Made by a program: the position numbers and the translations under genes
NCBI RefSeq assembly: GCF_901933205.1
Contig: NC_044600.1
Span: forward strand, 4,440,501 to 4,504,500
Length of the DNA: 64,000 bases
Reading direction: 5' to 3'
From: Camarhynchus parvulus
Lineage: Eukaryota > Chordata > Aves > Passeriformes > Thraupidae
Shown here: positions 11,730-21,779 of the stretch, piece by piece
Numbering within the stretch: position 1 is the first letter of the stretch
Layout of the letters: every line of letters starts with the position of its first letter
The notes under the pieces: generated by a model
What the model was told of the DNA's origin: nothing
Databases searched by the model: none
The model's input: only the letters and a program-made list of their open reading frames with translations

Positions 11730-14700
11730 TTCCTTACCAAAGTCTGAAGATGAATATGCAAAGCAAAACTTCATGCTTTAGCCAAATAGAAAAACACCTT
11801 GGGTTCAGAAATGGCACTTCTATGCTGGGTAAATATTATTTGTACTGAGGCACAGAAGTCAAGGACTGGCATCATTAAAAATAAAATAAAAATAAAATCC
11901 AGTGACGGAATAATGGAGCAGCATTTTGGGGGTCTGAATAACACCAGGGGTGGGGAGAGCTGCTGCCCAGCTTTTCCCAGTGCCTGTTTGAAACATCCTC
12001 ATTTCCAAAGGTCCTTCAGCAGCCCCCAGCCCCTCGGCGTGGTGCTCTGTGCCAGCAGAGCATCGATCAGGAGCCGCCGAGCCCGGAGCCGCCGGTCGAT
12101 GGCTCTGGAAACCCAGAGCTCCCAGAAATGAGATTTACCACTGCCTTTTTAACTTCTTGTTGACAGGCTCTTGCCACTGACAGCTCTTCCTCGCTCTCCT
12201 CTTTCTCTCCCATTCCAAGATTTAATACTGTTTTACCACTCTAATTAAGGACGTGATTCTACAAATATTTGCAAGCTGCTGAGGCGCTCGCTGGGAATCG
12301 GGAGCCCCGGATCCACCCACAGATCCCATCTCAGGCATGTGCAAACCATCCCCACTCCCATCCCACCACCAAAATGGGAGTTTTAAATCCTTTTGCTCGT
12401 CCTGCTTTCCCAAGTCTTACAAACTTAACCTAAAACCCACTTGGGGTGAGATTTCCTATATTGCTCTTTGGCATAGAAGTCCTGCTTTCTTTCTGTGACA
12501 TAAAACCAAAAGTTCTTTACTTTGGTCCTTTCCATCTCTTACAGTGTTAACAAAAATAGATGCTTATTGCTTTAATAAAGGTTTTGATTTGGAAATTATT
12601 TACCATTTAGACTTTGTATGCTCTAATTGCTTTTGATTCTTTGGAATATCTCTAATGCAAAGCAGCTGAAAGACTGAGGTTTAAAAATGGGCTCTTGCAC
12701 ATTTGAAGTAAATTTTATCCTGCAATCAGTCATAAAGATCTTAACTGCAGCTATCACATATCCTAAATATGTAATTGCTGTGGAGCCTTTCCAGTCTATT
12801 GGTTACAGGATGCTGGAAAAAGGGGAAACTGAGTACAAATGTAGGCCCTGATGTCTGTGGGTATTTTGGGGGGATATTGAGCAGATTGGTCACCTGCCTG
12901 AAATATTGTATTCCTATATTTTTCATAGGATGGAACCCTGGAATTCAATTGTGCAAAGATTAATTAATAACTCCATTTGCATGGTGAGCTCACTGATTGC
13001 TCTGGTGAGTAAACAATTAATTTTGTCTGGGTTTTGGGATCAGGCCACCCACCCCCAGCCCCACATGCTCCTGGGGGAAGGACTGAGGTTTTAACTGTGC
13101 CTCCATCCACATGTGGATCTGCCCTAAAATCAGTGGTGGTTTTGGTACATGGATGCAGCCCAAGAGGACCAGGTTGCTTTCATCTGTTCTGACTGAACCT
13201 AGGGAATCAACACCTACAAATACAGAAGAAAACCCCTTGAAATATTTGATTTTGAGAGATTTTAAAAACATCTTGGTCAAATGTAGCCTAGGTATGGATT
13301 GATTGGTCCATATTTTGAATGATCTGTAGTGACCACCTAAAGTGAAATGGCATCTCTGCCTACTTCTAGTAATTTTTTTCTTTCAAGAGAACCCTCTCAC
13401 ATGTCCTGGCCATCTTTAAAGAGCATACCTTACAAATATTGAAAACTTAACTCAAATGAAGCCTCTGGTTGGTTTTTTTTTTTTCAGTATAATATAGAAA
13501 GCATGGAAGATTCAGCCCCAAAAATTGCTAAAGACATTTAACACTCAGCATTAAAATCACAAAAACGGTGCAATTTATTGTCATCAGAGAAACACTTGCT
13601 TTCAGCTCTTTCCTTAAAGGATTGTGTGAGATATTTACATACTAAATTAATGTGAATAGCTGCTAAGTACACACCAAAATTCTTCCAGCTGGGAGAGACG
13701 GGTGTGCAAAGGCCAGGCCACTTGGGTTCTTGAGGAGAGCGGAGGGAGAAGCTCCCCCAAGCCCAGAGGCTGCTGAGATGGAGCTTGGGGGTGGGCAGCT
13801 TATATAAACCCTAATGTGCTCGTTCTGCAGCTACTTTTTTATAACAAAGCCCAAATTTGGAGTCTCTCATTCTTATGATTCTACCCCGTGCTTCTCTCCA
13901 CCCCCTCCTGAGTTCTTTTTTAAAAAAAAAATCCCTAAATTCAGAAGGTAATTGTGAAGCTGAAGTTTCTCTCTCCCTGCCCTTGGTTTGGTGGGACTTT
14001 GGGATGCTGAGCTCCACCTTGATGGGCTCAGCACCCTGAGGGCTCCCCATGCTCACCACGGATGATGGGCAGTGAAGAAGACAACAGTGATCTGTACTTA
14101 ACATTAGGTGGCACAAAAGAGTTTCCTTTTGCTCACAGGAACACTGAAATCGATGGGCAATAACCAGCAGAGATTTTCTTTTCTTTAGACAAAATTCTCC
14201 TATTTTCTCCAGCTTTCCAGCAGCCTTTGAAGTGCTTCTGTTTATAAACTTACTTGATTTCGTCTTTCATTGCATCCCTTTTGTCTCAACCTAATTTGTT
14301 TTAAAATAAGACATAACCCAGCCCTCGCTGTGGTTGTATTTACAGAGCAGCCAAAGGGCTCTAAAACAGGCTAATTTCAGTGAAACGCCTTCTGTCCCTC
14401 CTCCAAACCAAAGCTGCCTTGAGGAGCTTTGCCTCCCTGGGCCCAGAGGCACCAGGAGCACGCAGGGCTGGCTTTAACCCGGGTTGGATTTAACCAGGGC
14501 TGGCTTTAACCTGGACCTTCTCCTCCATCTCCTCAGCTGGGGCTGTTTACAAACCACGGCTCTTTATTCCTGAGCTTTGGTCACCATGCCGCATTCATCC
14601 TGTTCCTGGAGCTGACTGAAAAATCGGCCTTTTGGGGGTTATATTTCCTTCTGCTGCTGCTGTAATCCTTCTGGAGAGAGAGCTGGAGGTCGTGGTCCCT

Positions 14701-15183
14701 CAGTGGAGCCACCCGGGCCCCGCTGCCCAGCGCAGGGGCGGCCGCAGGCCCGTTGCCCCCAAGGCCGTGGTGCTGCAGCTCACAGAGATTTAGCAATGAA
14801 ATAAATCAGTTTTATGGTTCAGAAACAATGCATAGCCCACTGTTCACATCCCAAATCCCTCTCGCTCCCAGGTGCAGGAGGGGTGGTGTGCTGGCAGTGC
14901 AGTGGGAAGGCGCCTGTCCACTCGCGTGCTGCTGCTGCTTATTGAAGACCAGAGCTCACTCCCTTCTCGGGCCGCTCCTCAGGATTCCTAAAGGTAATTT
15001 TTTCCCCCCTACACTGCTGGCAGAAGGGCTGGGTATTGTTTTCTCCGAGGTTCGGCTTCAGAGAGGGGGAGAAGAAACAAAAAAATAAAATAAAAGCCCG
15101 TTTCGCTGGCGATCCCTTGAAGTTTTTGCTGTTTCCCTGCCTCCCCCTGCACCCCCGGCTGCCGGGGTTTCCCCGTTCCCCCG
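11730..15183. other. Intergenic; no gene seen
   Basis: Mostly ordinary AT-rich non-coding sequence. It becomes more GC-rich from about 14400, including a GC-rich patch at 14690-14760, as it approaches the POU3F4 CpG domain. All open frames are about 110 codons or shorter and have no protein-like features. No transposon family is recognised. Confidence 0.55.
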
Positions 15184-15665
15184 GTGGATGTGATTAAGTG
15201 TTATTGTTCCTCCGCTCGCTGCCCTCCCCGCCGGGGGAGCGGCCCTGGGCGGGGACGGGGCTCGGCGCCGCGGCCCCTCCGCTGCCGGCGGCCGCGGCCC
15301 GGGCACGGTGGGCGGGGGGACGGGCGGAACAAAAGAAACTTGCCCGGTGCCCGGTGCCCCGCTCGCCGCCGCTGCCCGGGGCCGGGACCCGCCGCGGGGG
15401 CAGCGCGGGGGCGGCGAGCGGCGGCCCCGGGACGGCACCGATATCGATACACACGGACGCGCGGCTCCGCCGGTGGACACACGCTGCCCTGCCCCGCCAA
15501 AGCCGCACGGATCCTTTTACCGCCCCAAAAGCGCCTTTTCCCCACCCCACAGCCGCGGCAGGTGCCAGCGGCACTGCCCGGATCGGCCCCTGGAGCCCCC
15601 CGGCCGTGCCCGGGGCTGAGGGGCCGGAGGAGCCCCCGCAGCCCGGCCCGGCCAGCGCACAAACC
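15184..15665. other. CpG-rich block downstream of POU3F4
   Basis: Very high G+C with dense CpG dinucleotides, sharply bounded on the right by AT-rich sequence at about 15690. Several long frames are open on both strands (up to 227 codons), which is expected where stop codons are rare, so I do not call a protein. It could be a separate CpG island, for example an alternative or antisense promoter, or part of the Polycomb-type CpG domain around the gene. Confidence 0.55.
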
Positions 15666-15938
15666 ACGCACCCGCAGGTTTCCAGCTATTTTGTTTTTCT
15701 TTCGTAAAAATGTTTATTTAAACCTTTTGGTTTTTTTAAATTTTTTTTTTCCTTTTACAACAATAAAATATTGCGTCAATATAAACCCCTTGACTAAAAC
15801 TGGTCGACAACCAAACGTTACAGCCACTCGTGTGTTTCGTTATTATTTTTATCCGACACCCATTTAGGCTTCTTTTTTTTTGTTGTTTCTTTCTGAAACG
15901 TTTTTTTTCTTTCTTTTTTTTTTAAACATAATGCGGAA

Positions 15939-15944
15939 TTTATT
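15939..15944 (-). terminator. Candidate polyadenylation signal (distal)
   Basis: A second canonical AATAAA on the minus strand, 87 nt beyond the proximal one, followed in transcript orientation by an A-rich stretch. A third AATAAA lies at 15718-15713, just before the CpG-rich block. Confidence 0.4.
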
Positions 15945-16025
15945 GAAAATAAATAATTGTTGGCAACTGCAATAGGCAATTTTGGATAAAATAGTTGAAA
16001 AAAGCAACCTTTAATGAAAATAGCG

Positions 16026-16031
16026 TTTATT
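16026..16031 (-). terminator. Candidate polyadenylation signal (proximal)
   Basis: Canonical AATAAA on the minus strand, the first one met downstream of the POU3F4 stop codon, about 1.93 kb away. Its context is AT-rich. Confidence 0.4.
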
Positions 16032-16283
16032 ATACATCAGTTACTAAATGAATAAACTAAATGATCTTTCTTTAAATTAATAACTTCCAAAAAACGTTTA
16101 ATATACAAAACTGTACAGTTATAAAGTTGGCAGAAATAGGCAGGTCCTCAGTGTCGAGTTTTTTTTTTTCTTTTTCTCTTAATTTCTTTTTTTTTCTTAT
16201 TTTCTTTTTTTTTTTTTTTTTAGCGCTTACTGAAAAATACTTGAAAAATATAAATGTCGAAAGGAAAAAATCTGGAGGAGGGA

Positions 16284-16560
16284 AAGGGCGAGGGGGGGGG
16301 AGAGGAAAGGAGAGGAGGGGGGGGATGCTGTGCGGGAGCTGCGGAGCGGGGACCGGCCCGGCCCTCGGGGGGCCGCGGGTGCAGCCCCGGGAGCGGGGGG
16401 GGGAGCCCGGCCCTGCCCGGCGGCCCCGGGGGTGCGGGGCTCGGGGGGGGGACACACACACGGACAGACAGACGGACACACACACACTCACACGGACCCC
16501 TCGCGGGTGGGTGCGTGGCCACCGCACCCCCCGCCCTTGGGGACAGCGCAGCCCCGGGCT
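16284..16560. other. G-rich / CpG-rich tract within the 3' UTR region
   Basis: Runs of 8 or more G on the plus strand (near 16291 and 16317) are followed by GC-rich sequence with many G triplets, and then a (CACA)/(GACA) simple-sequence patch at about 16451-16495. On the POU3F4 transcript this reads as C-rich. The plus strand has G-quadruplex potential. Confidence 0.5.
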
Positions 16561-17957
16561 GGGAGGGACAGGGGGAGAGGGGGCGGGTGCAGCTCAGCAC
16601 TTCCCTGCGCCCGAAAAACGGCGTTTGCATTTTAGGGAATTTGTTTTGGTGGTTGAGGGTTTGTTTTTGTTTTTTTTTTTTTTTGTTGGTTTTTTTTTTC
16701 CTCCCTGTTTTGTTTTGTCGGTGATTATTATGATTTTTTTTTCTTCCCCCCCCTCTCCCTGCCCTCCCCCTTAGAAAAGCTTTTCCACAAATCCAGCATC
16801 TCCCTGCGACGCGGAAAGAAGCTCAGCGTGAACCAAATGCGGGCGTTTTCTGTCCTCTTCCCTCCCTCCCTTCCTCCCTCCCCCCGACACCTCATTCCTC
16901 TTCACTATCGAAACAAAATACAGAGAAACCGATTTCCGAAGCGAAAGCGCAGAAGGATAAAGGTGTTTTACTACAGACCTCTCAGTCTGGCGCTGATTAA
17001 AAAGCCCAACTCATCTTCGGAAAGAAAAAAGACTGGCAAATGCCACGGGTTTGGTTGTGATGCTTAATTTCGGGTAAATCTCCTAGAAATAATTATTTTA
17101 TATATTTATATATATAATTATTTTTTTTCCTTGCGAGAAGAAGGGAGGGGGGGAGGTCAGGCTTGTGACCCGACCGTTTTACGGTGTTGGGAAGTTCTTG
17201 AAAAGGAAGAAAAAAAGCTGCAACAAATAAGCCCGTTCTTCACATCGGTGCGGGGCTCCGCGGGGCTCCGCGGGCGCGGAGGGAGCCCCATCTCCTCGGG
17301 GGGCTGAGGAAGGGCCGCGGCCGCCCTGCCCCGGCCCCGCTCGGTGACATTGCCGGTGCTTGGGGAAGGGAGGAACGTTTGGACTGCTCAATTCGATACA
17401 AATTAGGTCACAAATATTGTGTACAGTTTGTAGTAAAACACCTCAGACATTTAAAAACGCTATATAAGTCTTTAAAAATGCAAAACTAGTCTATTGTAAA
17501 ACAGATTCACCTGAAATACAGCTGATATAACCAAGGCGCTGGAAGGTTATTCATAGGCACACATCTGTCTTTCCTTTTCTGTCGGGTTTTTCGTTCTCTT
17601 TTTTTCTTTTCATTTTCTATTTTTCCGTGGGTTTTCCCTTTTTTTTCTTTTTTTCTTTTTCTCTTTTTTTTTTTTCCTTCCTTTTTGTTTGGGTTTTGTT
17701 TTGCGGTGGGGTTGGTGAGGGTTTTTTTTTTTTTGTGTCTTTTGTTTTTTTTTTTCCTTCATCCTAGCGGAGACCGAAAACAAACCTTGTCTGCGAGTAA
17801 ACACCGTGTGTGACCAGGTCGGAGAGAGGAAAAAAAAAATATTGCCGAGGCGGCGGCGGGCGGGGACCCCTCGCCGCGTCTCCCGAAACCATAAGTTAAA
17901 GCCCATAGTGCGGGCGGGCAGTGCCGCGGCCGGGCAGTCCCGGGGCCGAGCCCGCGG

Positions 17958-19073
17958 TCAGAGGTCGTGGCAGGCCGTGTCCGTTTTCACGCCGTGCGAG
18001 TACACGTCGTGCTGCGGCTGCTCGCCCGGAGGGGTCATGCGCTTCTCCTTCTGCCGCCGGTTGCAGAACCAAACCCGCACCACCTCCTTCTCCAGCTGCA
18101 GGCTGTCCGCCAGCGAGGAGATCTCCTGGGCGGCCGGCTTGGGGCACTTGAGGAAGTGCGTCTCCAGCACGCCCTTGACACTCACCTCGATGGAGGTCCG
18201 CTTCTTCCTCTTCCTCCCCTGCGCCGCGATCTTGTCGATGCTCGTGGGGCTGCCGGTGGAGGAGTCGGCCTCCTCCAGCCACTTGTTCAGCAGCGGCTTC
18301 AGCTTGCACATATTCTTGAAGCTCAGCTGCAGGGCCTCGAAGCGGCAGATGGTGGTCTGCGAGAAGACGTTGCCGTACAGGGTGCCCAGCGCCAGCCCCA
18401 CGTCGGCCTGGGTGAAGCCCAGCTTGATGCGGCGCTGCTTGAACTGCTTGGCGAACTGCTCCAGCTCGTCCGAGGTCGGCGTCTCCTCGTCCGAGTGGTC
18501 CTGGCAGTGGTGGCCGCCCAGCTCGCCGTGCTCGCCGCCGGCCTCGCCGCGCAGCCCCGGGTGCAAGCCCTGGCCGGCGGCGGCGGCGGGCGGCGGGGTG
18601 AGCCCGCCGTGCTCCAGCATGCCGCCCACCGCGAACCCGCCCTGCGAGTACACGCTCAGGGGCTGCCCGGCGGCGGCGGCGGCGGCGGCGGGGGGGGCGG
18701 CCAGCGAGGCGCTGTGCGCCGGGCTGGCGCCCCAGGCGCTGGGGTGGTTGGCGTGGGGCGAGTGGTGGGAGACGTGGGGCGAGCGGTGGTGGATGATGGC
18801 GCCCAGCTGCAGGTCCTCGCGGCCCGGCTTCACGTCGGGCTGCTCCAGCGGGCCGCCCGCCAGCGCCGCGGGCCAGGGCGCGCCGTCGCTCAGGCTGGTC
18901 ACCCAGTGATGCCCCAGCGGGTGCCCATTGCCGGGGACGCCCTGCAGGTACTCGCTCTGCAGCAGCTTCTGCGGGCTGCGGAACGGGCTGCCCTGCTGCA
19001 TGCCCGCGCCCTCGGCGTGGGCGAGCGCGCCGGCGCCCAGCAGGCCGTAGGGGTTGGAGGCGGCTGTGGCCAT
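17958..19073 (-). CDS. POU3F4: POU domain, class 3, transcription factor 4 (Brn-4)
   Basis: Intronless gene for a nuclear class III POU transcription factor that binds octamer-type DNA and controls neural, pancreatic and otic mesenchyme development. The 371-aa product begins MATAASNPY and ends CHDL, both as in vertebrate POU3F4 (361 aa in human, from memory). Residues about 25-120 carry paralogue-specific blocks such as [22 protein letters not shown] and [17 protein letters not shown], which exclude POU3F1, F2 and F3. The POU-specific domain is about 196-270 and the basic linker about 281-292. The POU homeodomain is about 288-347, with the recognition helix WFCNRR (Trp335, Asn338) complete. 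The upstream frame is also open, but the start at 19073 is chosen for family match and a good Kozak context (GCGGCCATGG). Oddities are an Ala7 run at 129-135, Ala4 at 163-166 and a Gly/Ala-rich N-terminus, all GC-driven expansions in non-domain regions. No frameshift or stop is seen. Confidence 0.97.
   Translation of the reverse strand: MATAASNPYGLLGAGALAHAEGAGMQQGSPFRSPQKLLQSEYLQGVPGNGHPLGHHWVTSLSDGAPWPAALAGGPLEQPDVKPGREDLQLGAIIHHRSPHVSHHSPHANHPSAWGASPAHSASLAAPPAAAAAAAGQPLSVYSQGGFAVGGMLEHGGLTPPPAAAAGQGLHPGLRGEAGGEHGELGGHHCQDHSDEETPTSDELEQFAKQFKQRRIKLGFTQADVGLALGTLYGNVFSQTTICRFEALQLSFKNMCKLKPLLNKWLEEADSSTGSPTSIDKIAAQGRKRKKRTSIEVSVKGVLETHFLKCPKPAAQEISSLADSLQLEKEVVRVWFCNRRQKEKRMTPPGEQPQHDVYSHGVKTDTACHDL
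18669..18689 (-). repeat. GCN repeat encoding Ala7 in POU3F4
   Basis: A (GCC)n-type run encodes seven alanines (residues 129-135) just before the GQPL...VYSQ block. It replaces a serine/threonine-rich stretch in the mammalian protein as I remember it. The run is adjacent to a G/C homopolymer near 18690-18697 on the plus strand, so a sequencing or assembly length error is possible. Confidence 0.8.
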
Positions 19074-19460
19074 GGCCGCGGCAGCCCCACGAGTTATACT
19101 GTGCCGCCGCCGCCGCGCCAGCCTTTGACATCCACCGGCACGGCGGCCCGGCGGCGGCCGCGCCGCGACTGGCACCCGCGCCGGCCAATGGGAGCGCGCC
19201 GCCGGCCGAGCCGACCAATGGGCGCGGCGCGGGGGCGGGGCGAGCCGTGGCGGGGCGGGGCCGCGGGCCGCGCGGGCGCGAGGCAGGAAGTGAATCACTC
19301 CGCCGGCACCGGGGGCCGGGCGCGAGGCGGCCCCGCCGCTTAACTCCTTCCGCGCCGGGCGGGGAGCGGCGGGGCTGAGAGGGGGCTCGGCTTAAATGGG
19401 GAGCGCCTGGGAACGGGGGGCGCGGGGGCACGGCTTAAATGGGGAGCGATTAGCGGCGGG
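19074..19460 (-). promoter_or_regulatory. POU3F4: POU3F4 proximal promoter and 5' UTR
   Basis: This GC-rich region lies immediately upstream of the start codon. It holds two CCAATGGG elements exactly 30 bp apart (CCAAT at 19185-19189 and 19215-19219, reading on the strand opposite the gene, as NF-Y sites often do). GGGGCGGGG-type GC boxes lie at about 19231-19242 and 19250-19261. Farther up is an 18-bp direct repeat with a TTTAA core. AGTATAAC at 19100-19093 lies only about 20 nt before the ATG, too close to be a TATA box for this start. The transcription start is not determinable from sequence. Confidence 0.6.
19388..19448 (-). repeat. 18-bp direct repeat with TTTAA core in promoter
   Basis: CGGCTTAAATGGGGAGCG occurs perfectly twice on the plus strand, at 19388-19405 and 19431-19448, a 43-bp period. 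In gene orientation each copy reads CGCTCCCCATTTAAGCCG, placing an AT-rich TATA-like core in otherwise GC-rich sequence about 320-375 bp upstream of the ATG. Confidence 0.7.
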
Positions 19461-20040
19461 CAGAGGTTAAACGGCGGCGCCCCGGCGGCAGCCCCGCGGG
19501 ACCACCCCGGCGCTGCCCCCGCCCGCCGGTCCGGGCGCGCTCCGGGTGCGCGGCGCCCGCTCCGCTCCGCTCCTCCCCGGTGCGGCTGCCCCGAGCCGCG
19601 CGTCCCCGCCTGCCCCGGGCCGTGCGGCATCGCCGCGCTCGGTCGGCAGAAAAAAAAAAAACGGAGAAAAGCCCCAAATAATAAAAAACAGCCCCAGAAA
19701 AAGGAGCTTCCCGGCCTCGCCGCCGGTAAATCCCGTTGGATGCTCGTCAAAGTTGGCAGCGCGGGCGCGGTGCGCCGCCGCTGTGCGCCTGGCGGGCGGG
19801 CTGCAGGGCAAAACGGGGGAAAAAGGAGAAAAAGGGGAGGAAAAAAAAGTGAGAAAAGGGAGAAGAATGGGGGGAAAGCGCGTGCGGTCCCCGGGACCCC
19901 CCCGCGGGAGGAGCGGGGGGAGCGCGGAGCCCCCGGCCCGGCCGGGCCCGGCGGGCAGAGCTCCGCACCCGCGGAGCCCCGGCGGGGCGGGCGGAGGCGC
20001 AGCCCCGGGACCCCCGACCCGCCGGCGAGTTCCAAAATGA

Positions 20041-20330
20041 CCTTTCCCTGCATCGTTTTGGAGGTAACCGAGCTGCGTAATTATATTTGCACTTCCAGAA
20101 GACTGCATCAGAGTCCCCTTATTGGTTTGAAATTCCATTAAATATATTGCAAGAGCTCCTAGGTTAAGCTTGATTTAAATTTGCATACATTTTCATATAT
20201 TTAGCAGAAATAAAAGAAGGCTTGCAGCTACCAGAAAGTCATTAAGGCATTAGTTTCTCTGAGAAGACAGATCTGAAGAAAATTCAAGAAAATGAGAAAA
20301 TAGATCTAAATAAGGTGAGCGCTCCTCTGG
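20041..20330. promoter_or_regulatory. Candidate POU3F4 upstream regulatory element with octamer
   Basis: An abrupt AT-rich, repeat-free block follows the CpG island. It contains a perfect octamer ATTTGCAT at 20179-20186 and several homeodomain-like cores. It ends near a strong plus-strand splice-donor-like sequence AAG|GTGAGC at 20314/20315. Composition and position suggest a conserved element about 1 kb upstream of the gene. POU autoregulation through the octamer is inference. Confidence 0.35.
20179..20186 (+). promoter_or_regulatory. Octamer motif ATTTGCAT
   Basis: Exact POU-factor octamer about 1.1 kb upstream of the POU3F4 start codon. Class III POU proteins bind this sequence, which is family knowledge. 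Occupancy is not known. Confidence 0.45.
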
Positions 20331-20399
20331 TTCCTTCCGAGCCGGGTCCCATCTCTTTCCTCATTATAATAATAATCATCACAATAATTTCTCGCCGGG

Positions 20400-20770
20400 G
20401 CAGCGAGTGAGAGGGGTAAAGGCAGGGCTGGGTGCTGAGGAGCGGAGCGGGCCGGGGCAAATCGCGATATATCGGCGACTCCGCGGGTCCCCGCCGGCCG
20501 AGCGCTGCGCTGCGCGCCCGCGGGGGTGCGGCCGGGGGGGGGGGCGGCTCGGAAAATAAATCAGAAATAAGGAAAAGTAAATAAAAGAGTGAAGTTTGCG
20601 GGCAGAGGGGCGGCGGGGGGTCAGCGGGAGGGCCGGAGCCGGGGATGTCCCCGCTGGAGCCGCGGTCCCGGCGCGGGGCGGTGCGGGCGGTGCGGGGCGC
20701 GCAGCTCCGCGGCCGAGCCCGCCCGAGCGCGGGGAGGGAGGGCAGGGAAGGAGTTACAGCAGCAGCAGCT
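20400..20770. other. CpG-rich block upstream of POU3F4
   Basis: A second GC-rich, CpG-dense patch with a CGCGATATATCGGCG stretch near 20463. It is followed at 20781-20945 by long T and A homopolymers (21 T at 20821-20841; 18 A at 20927-20944). No protein-like frame is present. Confidence 0.5.
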
Positions 20771-20989
20771 TCTTCCTCGTTGGTTTTTTTAGCCTTTCCT
20801 TTTTATTTTTTCCCCTTTCCTTTTTTTTTTTTTTTTTTTTTGTTCCCCCCTCTTCTTTCCTTTTTTTTTTTTCACTCTCCGCCTTCACAAGCTCCTCGAA
20901 ATAAACATCACCGCAGCCCGCGGGGGAAAAAAAAAAAAAAAAAACCACCAACCCCCCCCCAACAACATCATCAAATCCGCACTGTATAA

Positions 20990-21480
20990 AAACCTAACTA
21001 AATTATTTAAAATTAATTTGCACTTTAACTTCCGAAACAATTTTTCAAATCCCATTGCCCGTGAAAATAGATGTTCAGATCCGCCGTTTAATTAAGGCAG
21101 AGTCTCTGGCAGGGAAATAAAACCCCGAACGTCCCATTTTAATCTTTGCTGCAAATGTAGCTAAGGCAGAGCCCGGCTCTGCTCCTGCCGAGGCGGCTCT
21201 CACCTCGCCTATGGCAGAGTATGGTGGATTTTATAGTGTTTTTATCTGCATATAGTTAAATCTTCTTGCTGTTCTAACTAATCTGCTGGAGAGGGTTTCT
21301 TTAGCTCTTTCCTGTCAGTCTAACTTCCCAAGTGTAACAGATGCCGCTCTCAAGCGGTCCTTTCTGCTGCTTTTCTTTATTCAGCCTCGCATTTTTCTCC
21401 CCATGATCTGGGTTTCCATAGAGAGAGGAATAAAAGGGGGACCATGGCCACAAATCCCCTGCCCCATGCAGAATAAAAGA
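20990..21480. promoter_or_regulatory. Candidate conserved upstream element
   Basis: Repeat-free AT-rich sequence with near-octamer ATTTGCAC (about 21015), TTTAATTAAGG (about 21086), CTGCATATAG and many TAAT cores. It lies 2 kb upstream of POU3F4 between two CpG-rich blocks. It looks like conserved developmental regulatory DNA, and function is inferred. Confidence 0.28.
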
Positions 21481-21779
21481 GCCTTATTCAATAGCCGACC
21501 CCGTCTGGACATGGGAGAAAAATAAGTACATGCAAAGCTACTGTTGCAAGAATTTGTAACTTATTTTTCATAGACCGAAACCCAATAAAGTTTTTTTTAT
21601 TATTAAAGAAATGTAAAAAAAAAGTTTTTGGGTTCGGACTGTGCGCTGAAGCCCTTTGGCTCGGGGTGCCCCCGCCCCGGAGGGACCCGCGTTTCCTCAG
21701 CAAATAACTCGCTTTAATATCTATTTTTTCTGCTAAATCTTTGGCGTGAAAAAGCTCTCACAATAGCTGGAGGCAGCCA

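Larger units (their letters stand above)
15920..17957 (-). other. POU3F4: Probable 3' UTR of POU3F4
   Basis: Between the stop codon and the first strong polyadenylation signals, the minus strand is mostly AT-rich with ATTTA elements. Examples are 17380-17580 and 16000-16140, interspersed with long A runs and C-rich tracts in transcript orientation. AATAAA occurs on the minus strand at 16031-16026 and 15944-15939. The extent, about 1.9-2.0 kb, is inferred. Homopolymer runs, such as 17 T on the plus strand at 16205-16221, would read as internal A tracts in the mRNA and could cause false poly(A) ends in cDNA. Confidence 0.42.
17840..20040. other. Main CpG island over POU3F4 CDS and promoter
   Basis: Continuous high G+C with frequent CpG spans the whole POU3F4 coding region, its promoter and about 1 kb upstream. 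It explains why several very long overlapping frames are open on both strands (for example 17967-19343 plus and 17896-19431 minus). These are shadows of the true frame. Such islands at class III POU genes are typical Polycomb/bivalent domains in early development, which is family knowledge. Confidence 0.8.

Noticed and set aside
15184..15867. 227-codon plus-strand frame and opposing 140-157 codon minus frames
   Set aside because: All frames are open together in a CpG island. The translations are low complexity and mutually overlapping, with no conserved motif.
19093..19100. AGTATAAC as the POU3F4 TATA box
   Set aside because: It lies only about 20 nt upstream of the start codon, so transcription directed by it would begin at or after the ATG.
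19074..19298. N-terminal extension of POU3F4 to an upstream ATG at 19298
   Set aside because: The added 75 residues are Arg/Pro/Ala-rich promoter sequence. The family start MATAASNPY with a good Kozak context is at 19073.
17806..19343. 367- and 458-codon plus-strand frames antisense to POU3F4
   Set aside because: Both are compositional shadows of the coding strand with no recognisable protein features. Antisense openness is expected when stop codons are rare.
17896..19431. 511-codon minus-strand frame overlapping POU3F4
   Set aside because: It is the +1 shadow of the true frame in very GC-rich DNA. Its translation is low-complexity Arg/Ala/Pro/Gly with no domain, while the 17958-19073 frame matches POU3F4 throughout.
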